Shown here: piece after piece, positions 1 through 5,122 of the stretch
Numbering within the stretch: position 1 is the stretch's first letter
How the letters are laid out: each line of letters opens with the position of its first letter
NCBI GenBank assembly: GCA_002342255.1
Contig: DDPP01000028.1
Span: 1 to 5,122 of the forward strand
DNA: 5,122 nucleotides
Source of the DNA: Micrococcales bacterium UBA2465
Lineage (GTDB): Bacteria > Actinomycetota > Actinomycetes > Actinomycetales > Microbacteriaceae
Direction of reading: 5' to 3'
Program-made: the position numbers and the translations under genes
Notes under the pieces: model-generated
Seen by the model: the letters and a program-made list of their open reading frames with translations, nothing else
The model's database searches: none
What the model was told of the DNA's origin: nothing

Positions 1-881
1 CGCCATTGTGGGAAGTTTTGGGCCGAAAACCTTGCCGCTTCAAGCCTCTGGGCTGGATCACTGGCTAGGACAAGAACCGATGGACCCGCTCCGGAAACTA
101 CTGCGGCGTGTCCTTTTTCTCTTAGAGCCTCAATTAGTTGAACTGTCTCAGGCATGGCTGATGCTCGATATGCCTGGTGCAACCTATCCTCAGTAGCCGC
201 CAAAAGTAGTTCCGGCGATTGGGTTAGTGCTGCCACCAGAAGAGCTGACCGGGAAAGATTGAATACCGCATCATCATGAGAAACCGAACTAGGTTGCAAG
301 CTTCTAGCCAATTCGGTTGACATCTTGTTCTTCGGCACAAGAACTAACGGTGAAACTCCTCGGTGCACGAAAAGCTTCTTATGTTTTGGCCCTAACTCAT
401 CTTTCCAAGCTATGTTCAAACCACCATAAAGTGAAGGAGCTACGTTATCTGGGTGGCCTTCAAGATCGGTTGCTAATTGCAGCAAAGTGTCGGAAGTTAG
501 TTCAGCGATACCTTCAAGTAAACCTTTGGCAGCCATGATTCCTGCTACTACGGCAGCGCCGGATGAACCCATGCCTCTGCCATGAGGAATGTAATTGTGA
601 GCGGTGATTCTCATGCCAGGAATCGGGACACGCAAATGATTGAAAGTATGAATGATCGCTCTAACGATTAGGTTGCTCTCGTCTTCTGGAACTTCACCTT
701 CACCTTCACCAATTACTTTGATGATAATTTCTTGCGATTCAACGGTCTCCACTTCGAGTTCGTCATAAAAAGATAAAGCGACACCAAGAGTGTCAAAACC
801 AGGACCCAGGTTGGCCGAGGTAGCTGGAACCTTGACCATGACTTTTCTACCGATTAGTTCATCCAGTTCTCCGAATCTCAT
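1..881 (-). CDS. thrB: Homoserine kinase (GHMP kinase family), 3' end cut off by the window edge
   Basis: This enzyme phosphorylates L-homoserine with ATP to O-phospho-L-homoserine, the substrate of the threonine synthase encoded just upstream; it is expected to be cytosolic. I translated the frame by hand: 293 codons are open from the ATG at 881 to the edge with no stop. GHMP-kinase signatures appear in order: PATSANLGPGFD (about residues 19-30), the ATP-binding glycine/serine loop IPHGRGMGSSGAAVVAG (98-114), DLEGHPDNVAPS (139-150), which carries the conserved Glu and Asn, and the C-terminal VSGAGPSVLVLA loop (262-273). Actinobacterial homologues are roughly 300-320 residues, so only about 10-25 residues should be missing. 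The first ATG is preferred because it overlaps the thrC stop (TAATG) and has a good ribosome site; Met15 (MVKVPATSAN) is a possible but weaker start. The glycine loop has Gly108 where Ala is usual, a mild change. The identification is secure. Confidence 0.97.
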   Translation of the reverse strand, partial: MRFGELDELIGRKVMVKVPATSANLGPGFDTLGVALSFYDELEVETVESQEIIIKVIGEGEGEVPEDESNLIVRAIIHTFNHLRVPIPGMRITAHNYIPHGRGMGSSGAAVVAGIMAAKGLLEGIAELTSDTLLQLATDLEGHPDNVAPSLYGGLNIAWKDELGPKHKKLFVHRGVSPLVLVPKNKMSTELARSLQPSSVSHDDAVFNLSRSALLVAALTQSPELLLAATEDRLHQAYRASAMPETVQLIEALREKGHAAVVSGAGPSVLVLASDPAQRLEAARFSAQNFPQW

Positions 882-1960
882 TAGCTCTTCTCCAAACCTA
901 GAAGCTCGGCTACCTCGGCAACTTCAGTTGAGCAAGAGGTTGGCTTAACCTCTTCACCCTTTTCATCCTTTAGCGCCCAACCGACATCTTTTAAGCCGTG
1001 GCCGGTGACGGTTATTACTATCTTTGACTCTTTAGGAATCTTTCCGAGCTTGGAAAATTTTAGTAATCCGGCCGCTCCTGTTGCCGACGACGGTTCAACA
1101 AACACCCCGGCCTCATTGGACAGGTAACGGTGCATGGCAAGTATTTCTGAATCGGTGACAGTATCAAACTCACCTTGAGAAACTCTTTGAGCCTCTAATG
1201 CTAAATCCCATGACGCTGGATTTCCAATCCGGATTGCCGTAGCAATAGTTTCTGGATTGGCTATTGGATGACCTGCAATAAATGGCGCTGCCCCTTCGGC
1301 CTGGAAACCGAGCTGTTTTGGCAAAGATTTGATTTCTCCAGCCTCCAACAATTCTCGATAGCCCTTGAAATAAGCAGAAAAGTTTCCAGCATTTCCCACC
1401 GGCATCACGTGGTAATCAGGGGCAAAGCCCAGATAGTCAAACACTTCAAAACTGGCGGTCTTTTGGCCTTCCAATCGGTCAGGGTTAACTGAGTTGACCA
1501 GGTGAACCGCATAATTCTCGCTGAGGTCCTTGGCTAACACTAGGCAATCATCAAAATTGCCTCTCACCTGCAAGATCATCGCCTTATGAGCAATTGCTTG
1601 GGCTAACTTACCCAGAGTAATTTTTCCTTCAGGAATCAATACCACCGATTTGATTCCAGCCTTGGCTGCGTATGCCGCAGCACTGGCTGAAGTATTCCCT
1701 GTGGAAGCACATATCACCGCTTGAGCACCATGAGCTACCGCTTTGGAAACCGCCATGGTCATGCCACGATCTTTGAATGACCCAGTCGGGTTCATTCCTT
1801 CAACTTTCAACCAGACATCAGAAACGCCGTAAAGTTTGGCTAGCACTGGAGTGTGGACCAGAGGAGTTCCGCCCTCACCAAGAGTGACGATTTCGGTGCT
1901 GCGGTCGATGTCTAAGCGATCAAAATATTCTTCGATGACGCCCCGCCACTGCTTTGCCAT
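881..1960 (-). CDS. thrC: Threonine synthase (PLP-dependent)
   Basis: This PLP enzyme converts O-phospho-L-homoserine to L-threonine and phosphate, the last step of threonine synthesis. The 359-residue product is full length for the short actinobacterial/Bacillus-like form; the E. coli/yeast form is longer, by roughly 70 residues or more. Visible motifs are the N-terminal LGEGGTPL (27-34), the PLP Schiff-base lysine Lys63 in NPTGSFKDRGM (57-67), the substrate-binding CASTGNTSAS (84-93), the PLP-phosphate loop VGNAGN (188-193), EPSSATG (289-295) and a C-terminal TGHGLKD (319-325). The gene begins one base inside the hom stop codon and ends one base inside the thrB start, so it sits between the two enzymes that precede it in the pathway. 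The start is fixed by the overlap and by a strong AGGGGGAG just upstream. All residues expected for catalysis are present. Some family members are confused with threonine dehydratase or cysteine synthase, but the motifs and the neighbours settle it. Confidence 0.97.
   Translation of the reverse strand: MAKQWRGVIEEYFDRLDIDRSTEIVTLGEGGTPLVHTPVLAKLYGVSDVWLKVEGMNPTGSFKDRGMTMAVSKAVAHGAQAVICASTGNTSASAAAYAAKAGIKSVVLIPEGKITLGKLAQAIAHKAMILQVRGNFDDCLVLAKDLSENYAVHLVNSVNPDRLEGQKTASFEVFDYLGFAPDYHVMPVGNAGNFSAYFKGYRELLEAGEIKSLPKQLGFQAEGAAPFIAGHPIANPETIATAIRIGNPASWDLALEAQRVSQGEFDTVTDSEILAMHRYLSNEAGVFVEPSSATGAAGLLKFSKLGKIPKESKIVITVTGHGLKDVGWALKDEKGEEVKPTSCSTEVAEVAELLGLEKS
885..893 (-). promoter_or_regulatory. 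Ribosome binding site of thrB
   Basis: Read on the minus strand, GGAGAAGAG lies inside the last codons of thrC. Its GGAG core is 8 nt before the ATG at 881. This supports the first ATG over the in-frame ATG 14 codons later, which has no comparable purine-rich stretch before it. The start overlaps the thrC stop codon by one base, so ribosomes ending thrC could reinitiate here. Confidence 0.7.
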
Positions 1961-3273
1961 TACTCCCCCTCAACTCTGATTACTGAAGTAATTTGTTCAA
2001 CAGCGCTATTGTTTCTAAGTTCTTCAACAATTTCAGAAAGTGCCTTATCGCTAGCCAGATGTGTTCCTATTTCCAACCAGGCGGTAGTTTCAGCTTCAAT
2101 CATCTTCGATGATTGCTCAACCGTTTCAATCGAAACTTGGTGATTTGCAAAAATATTTGCAATTGAAGCCAAGACACCGGCTTCATCAGAGACTTCCAGG
2201 GTTATTTGATAGCGGGTGTGAATTCTAGCAATAGGCAAAACTGGAAGTTTTGCGTGCACTGAATCAGCAAGTCCAGGTCCGCCAGCAACGTGACGCTTAG
2301 CAGCCGAAACCAAATCACCCATTACTGCCGATGAGGTTTGTAAACCACCAGCACCAGACCCATAGAACATGAGTGAACCAGCAGCCTCAGCTTCAACGAA
2401 TACAGCGTTGAATGCTCCGTGGACTGAAGCAAGCGGATGATTATCTGGAATCATGGCTGGATATACTCGAACCGAAATACCTTCGGGTTCGATTCCTTCA
2501 GCAGCTACCTTTTCGCAGATGGCCAGTAATTTAATTACGTAACCGTCTCGCTTAGCCGCAGCCATTTGCTCACTGGTAATCTGGCTGATCCCCTCTCGAT
2601 AAACATGTTCGATTGGGACTTCAGTGTGGAAAGCGAGAGATGCCAAGATGGCTGCCTTTTGTGCCGCATCATAACCTTCAAGATCTAGTGATGGATCTGC
2701 TTCCAAATAATTTAATCTTTTTGCTTCATCGATAGCGCTTTGTAATGAGCAACCAGTGCTTGTCATGCGATCAAGGATGAAATTGGTAGAACCGTTGACG
2801 ATACCCATGATGCGCTTTACCTTGTCACCGGCTAAAGATTCTCGAAGCGGTCTAATGATAGGTATCGCTCCAGCAACTGCGGCCTCAAAGTAAAGCTGTG
2901 CCCCAACCTGTTCCGCTGAATCATAAAGTTCGGCACCATTGCTGGCAAGCAATGCTTTATTTGCAGTAATTACATCAGAACCCGAATTGAGAGCTTGCAA
3001 AATATATGTTCTTGCCGGTTCTATTCCACCCATTACCTCAATGACAATATCAGCTCCTAAAATAAGCGGATCCGCCGCGGTGGTGATCAGTTCTGGAGGT
3101 ATGTCGTAATCCCGTTTAGAGTTTTTATCTCTAACCAAAACACCAATCAGCTCGAGTTCAGCCCCAACTCTCATGGCAAGTTCTTCGCTATTTTCAAGAA
3201 TTAGCTTTGCCACCTGGGAACCAACCGCACCGGCTCCCAATAGAGCAATTTTCAATGGACGATAGTCAATCAT
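1960..3273 (-). CDS. hom: Homoserine dehydrogenase with C-terminal ACT domain
   Basis: This enzyme reduces L-aspartate-4-semialdehyde to L-homoserine with NAD(P)H, the branch point toward threonine and methionine. The 437-residue protein has the usual actinobacterial single-function layout, with no aspartokinase fused. The N-terminal Rossmann fold carries GAGAVG (13-18), followed by EVMGG (79-83) and TANKALLA (103-110) with Lys106. The catalytic domain contains GIVNGSTNFIL (157-167) and the set Glu191, Asp202 and Lys206 in EADPSLDLEGYDAAQK. Their 11- and 4-residue spacing matches the known active-site trio of yeast homoserine dehydrogenase. YGSGAGG (304-310) follows. An ACT domain spans about 356-430 (DEAGVLASIANIF), the part that in this family senses threonine for feedback inhibition; that regulation is inferred here. 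The start overlaps the lysA stop by 4 nt (ATGA) and has a clear AAGGTG site. Ala365 replaces the proline often found in the ACT turn. Confidence 0.97.
   Translation of the reverse strand: MIDYRPLKIALLGAGAVGSQVAKLILENSEELAMRVGAELELIGVLVRDKNSKRDYDIPPELITTAADPLILGADIVIEVMGGIEPARTYILQALNSGSDVITANKALLASNGAELYDSAEQVGAQLYFEAAVAGAIPIIRPLRESLAGDKVKRIMGIVNGSTNFILDRMTSTGCSLQSAIDEAKRLNYLEADPSLDLEGYDAAQKAAILASLAFHTEVPIEHVYREGISQITSEQMAAAKRDGYVIKLLAICEKVAAEGIEPEGISVRVYPAMIPDNHPLASVHGAFNAVFVEAEAAGSLMFYGSGAGGLQTSSAVMGDLVSAAKRHVAGGPGLADSVHAKLPVLPIARIHTRYQITLEVSDEAGVLASIANIFANHQVSIETVEQSSKMIEAETTAWLEIGTHLASDKALSEIVEELRNNSAVEQITSVIRVEGE
1963..1971 (-). promoter_or_regulatory. Ribosome binding site of thrC
   Basis: The minus-strand GAGGGGGAG falls in the last codons of hom and lies 2-4 nt before the thrC ATG, depending on which G run pairs with 16S rRNA. 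It is a strong but closely spaced Shine-Dalgarno sequence. The hom stop and thrC start share one base (TAATG), an arrangement typical of stop-start coupled translation. Confidence 0.7.
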
Positions 3274-4655
3274 TTGTTCACCTTGGCATCTCTGGACAGT
3301 AAATCTGTCTCTGTTTCAGCTCTAACCAGAAGATCCGCTTGACCATTGCTGACAGCTACCACTGCAGGACGAGCCAGATAGTTGTAATTGCTAGCTAGCG
3401 AGAAACAATATGCTCCGGTAGTAGCAATTGCAAGAAGATCATTAGGCGAAACATCTTCTGGAAGGTAAGCATCTTTCACAACAATGTCCCCAGATTCACA
3501 GTGTTTACCAACCACTCGAACTAATGCTGGTCCAGTTTCAGCTGATCTAGAAACTAGCGCAACCGAATAATCTGCAGAGTAAAGAGCGGGTCTTGCGTTA
3601 TCGCTCATCCCGCCATCAATACTGACGTATTTTCTGATTTCAGCAGCATCACCAACTGCAACATCTTTGGTGGTGCCAACGTTGTAAAGGGTAATTCCAG
3701 CAGGTCCGGCGATGACTCGGCCGGGTTCAAATGCCAACACTGGAATGTCGATGCCCAGCTCCGCACACTTTACGGCTACGGCATCAACTATCGCTGTGGC
3801 CATTGACTCTATGGTCATCGGCTGGTCGGCTTTGGTATATTTCACACCAAAGCCACCACCTAGATTCAACTCTGGCACCGGTCCAAACTTTAACAACTCG
3901 GCATGAAGTTGAACCAATCGTCTAGCAGCCTCAACAAAACCTTCCACCGCAAAAATCTGAGAACCGATGTGAGAATGCAATCCGATGAAATGCAAATGCT
4001 TTAGTGATCTTATCTTGGCAACTAATTCAGGAACATCCTGAATAGCTATGCCAAACTTTTGATCTTCCCTGGCAGTTGCTAAATATTCGTGAGTGTGGGC
4101 ATGAACACCACTGTTAACTCTTAGCCTTACCGGTTGAATTATGTCTTGTGCTCCAGCGGCAGAGGCTATTCGTTCAACTTCAATTTCAGAGTCAATAACT
4201 ATTACTCCAAGGCCTGAGGTTACCGCCTTACCGATTTCGCTGTGTGATTTATTGTTGCCGTGGAGGCCTAACCTTGTCGGTGAAATTCCGCCAGCTAAAG
4301 CAACCGCAAGTTCACCCGCAGACGAGGTATCTAGGTATAACCCCAACTGATCGACCCAACGAACTACTTCGGAAGTGAGCAAAGCTTTGCCCGCATAGTA
4401 AATCTTTGCTGAGGTGCCATGTTTTTTAGTTGCTGCATCAAATGCACTGATTACCGCTTTTGCTCGGTCAAAAAATTCATCCTTATCCAACACATATAGT
4501 GGAGTTCCATACTTCTGAGCTAACTCACCAACGGGAACACCGCCAATGAAGGTGTGACCTTCGGCATCTCTGTGCATCGACTTCGGCCAGAGTGTATGAT
4601 CGAAACTGTTCAGCTCTGCCGGTTCAGTTAGCCAGTTCGGGGCAAGTGAGTTCAT
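3270..4655 (-). CDS. lysA: Diaminopimelate decarboxylase (PLP-dependent, alanine racemase-like fold)
   Basis: This enzyme decarboxylates meso-2,6-diaminopimelate to L-lysine, the last step of lysine synthesis, and so controls the split of diaminopimelate between lysine and cell wall. The 461-residue protein has the group IV decarboxylase layout: an N-terminal extension of about 45 residues, then a TIM barrel beginning near GTPLYVLD (50-57), with the PLP lysine Lys90 in YYAGKALL. LGLHGNNKS (129-137), GLHSHIGSQ (225-233) and LNLGGGFGVKY (263-273) follow, then the phosphate-binding EPGR (310-313). The C-terminal beta domain holds DGGMSDNARPALY (347-359), the active-site Cys386 in GKHCESGD, and GAYCFSLASNYN (414-425). 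The N-terminal extension (LAPNWLTEPAELN...LWP) resembles that of Microbacteriaceae-type homologues, so the first Met is preferred over Met27. It starts 2 nt after the argS stop and overlaps hom by 4 nt. Arginine and ornithine decarboxylases share the fold, but the HCESGD motif and the context favour LysA strongly. Confidence 0.97.
   Translation of the reverse strand: MNSLAPNWLTEPAELNSFDHTLWPKSMHRDAEGHTFIGGVPVGELAQKYGTPLYVLDKDEFFDRAKAVISAFDAATKKHGTSAKIYYAGKALLTSEVVRWVDQLGLYLDTSSAGELAVALAGGISPTRLGLHGNNKSHSEIGKAVTSGLGVIVIDSEIEVERIASAAGAQDIIQPVRLRVNSGVHAHTHEYLATAREDQKFGIAIQDVPELVAKIRSLKHLHFIGLHSHIGSQIFAVEGFVEAARRLVQLHAELLKFGPVPELNLGGGFGVKYTKADQPMTIESMATAIVDAVAVKCAELGIDIPVLAFEPGRVIAGPAGITLYNVGTTKDVAVGDAAEIRKYVSIDGGMSDNARPALYSADYSVALVSRSAETGPALVRVVGKHCESGDIVVKDAYLPEDVSPNDLLAIATTGAYCFSLASNYNYLARPAVVAVSNGQADLLVRAETETDLLSRDAKVNK
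3279..3284 (-). promoter_or_regulatory. Ribosome binding site of hom
   Basis: The minus-strand AAGGTG lies 5 nt before the hom ATG, inside the final codons of lysA. Together with the ATGA overlap it supports this start for hom and coupling of its translation to lysA. Confidence 0.7.
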
Positions 4656-4657
4656 AA

Positions 4658-5122
4658 TTACATCCGCTCCGGAGCGCTAACGCCAAGCACTTTTAATCCA
4701 TTTGCCAAAACTATTGAGGCTGCATTGTTCAGCCACAACCTGGAGTTATGAACTGGTTCAACTGCCCCGCCACTGATTGGCGTTACCCGACAGTTGTCAT
4801 ACCAGCGGTGGTAACTACCGGCAACTTCCTCCAAATATCGAGCCACCAGATGTGGTGAGCGCTCCTCAGCAGAGTGGCTCATAACTGCGGGGAACTGTGC
4901 AAGTTTGGCAAGTAAATCTGACTCTGCCGGGTGAGCCAGCAGGCTTGGGTCGAAACTAGCGGTATCGACGCCAAGGGTTGCAGCATTGTTGGCTACCTGT
5001 TTGGTTCGGGCATGAGCATACTGAACATAGAAAACTGGGTTGTCGTTGGTCTTTTTAGAGAGTAAATCCAAATCAATATCCAACATGGAATTGATTGAAG
5101 AGCGAGTCAGTGCGTACCTAGC
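4658..5122 (-). CDS. argS: Arginyl-tRNA synthetase, C-terminal 154 residues (5' part outside the window)
   Basis: This class I synthetase attaches L-arginine to tRNA-Arg using ATP, in the cytosol. Only the last 154 codons plus the TAA stop are present; the frame is open to the right edge, so the ATG at 5086 is an internal methionine and not the start. The fragment begins with ARYALTRSS, then LDIDLDL (14-20) and NDNPVFYVQYAHAR (26-39), a hallmark of the start of the DALR anticodon-binding domain. The helical RYLEEVAGSYHRWYDNCRV (95-113) follows, and the protein ends in the highly typical VLANGLKVLGVSAPERM with a terminal Met. The catalytic Rossmann domain with HIGH and the KMSK-like loop would lie upstream, outside the window. 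The stop is 2 nt before the lysA ATG. The argS-lysA pairing is a known actinobacterial operon, described in Corynebacterium, where expression responds to lysine and arginine; whether that holds here cannot be seen. Confidence 0.97.
   Translation of the reverse strand, partial: ARYALTRSSINSMLDIDLDLLSKKTNDNPVFYVQYAHARTKQVANNAATLGVDTASFDPSLLAHPAESDLLAKLAQFPAVMSHSAEERSPHLVARYLEEVAGSYHRWYDNCRVTPISGGAVEPVHNSRLWLNNAASIVLANGLKVLGVSAPERM
4665..4676 (-). repeat. Perfect 12-bp palindrome containing the lysA ribosome binding site
   Basis: The bases CGCTCCGGAGCG read the same on both strands. They cover the last codons of argS (encoding Ser-Ala-Pro-Glu-Arg) and include the only good Shine-Dalgarno candidate for lysA, the minus-strand GGAG at 4670-4667, which is 11 nt before the lysA ATG (a slightly long spacing). 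In RNA this could form at most a 4-bp stem with a 4-nt loop. It may simply result from codon choice in a conserved protein end, so a regulatory role is speculative; the palindrome itself is certain. Confidence 0.5.

Noticed and set aside
8..538. Plus-strand open frames of 62 and 73 codons at 8-196 and 317-538
   Set aside because: They lie antisense to thrB, whose minus-strand frame is continuous and carries all GHMP-kinase motifs. Neither product resembles a known family and neither has a clear ribosome site.
1268..1492. Plus-strand open frame of 74 codons inside thrC
   Set aside because: It is antisense to well conserved threonine synthase sequence and shows no recognisable motif, so it is a shadow frame.
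3712..4350. Three plus-strand open frames of 64-69 codons inside lysA
   Set aside because: Two of them overlap each other in different frames and all are antisense to conserved LysA motifs. Their low-complexity composition reflects the complement of the real gene.
881..4660. Rho-independent terminators or riboswitches between the genes
   Set aside because: There are no intergenic spaces longer than 2 nt, and I saw no stem followed by a T run on the minus strand at any junction. A lysine riboswitch or threonine attenuator, if present, would have to be upstream of argS outside the window.
5084..5086. ATG at 5086 as the start of a 142-residue gene
   Set aside because: The frame stays open upstream to the window edge, and the 12 extra codons (ARYALTRSSINS) match the ArgS core leading into LDIDLDL. 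This is an internal Met of a truncated argS.
1..5122. A novel defence, mobile or biosynthetic system
   Set aside because: Every part of the window is explained by five conserved housekeeping genes on one strand. No transposase, integrase, inverted-repeat element, CRISPR-like repeat or unknown gene is present.

Overview
The window is one uninterrupted stretch of minus-strand housekeeping genes. In the direction of transcription (high to low coordinate) it carries the 3' end of argS (arginyl-tRNA synthetase), then complete lysA (diaminopimelate decarboxylase), hom (homoserine dehydrogenase) and thrC (threonine synthase), and thrB (homoserine kinase) running off the left edge about 293 codons in. 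Almost every base is coding. The gene junctions are a 2-nt gap (argS/lysA), a 4-nt ATGA overlap (lysA/hom) and two 1-nt TAATG overlaps (hom/thrC, thrC/thrB). No promoter, terminator, RNA gene, mobile element, CRISPR array or origin can be seen, and no stretch of more than a few bases lies outside a gene.

The order argS-lysA-hom-thrC-thrB is the familiar actinobacterial arrangement (mycobacteria, for example, have the same order). The long LysA N-terminus and the LysA sequence as a whole recall Micrococcales/Microbacteriaceae-type proteins. Base composition is moderate, about 40-57% GC in the lines sampled by eye and mid-40s overall, which is low for that group. An actinobacterium with lowered GC and a compact genome fits, for instance one of the freshwater or marine planktonic lineages. 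This assignment is an inference from recall; no search was run.

Functionally the block covers the ends of the aspartate family. LysA makes L-lysine from meso-diaminopimelate. Hom takes aspartate semialdehyde to homoserine, ThrB phosphorylates homoserine, and ThrC converts O-phosphohomoserine to threonine. ArgS charges tRNA-Arg and is a customary upstream partner of lysA in actinobacteria. The tight junctions, each with a recognisable Shine-Dalgarno sequence inside the preceding gene, suggest one polycistronic message with translational coupling. All five proteins keep their diagnostic motifs and none appears broken.

No previously undescribed system is visible here. The findings listed are small observations on a conserved, ordinary region.
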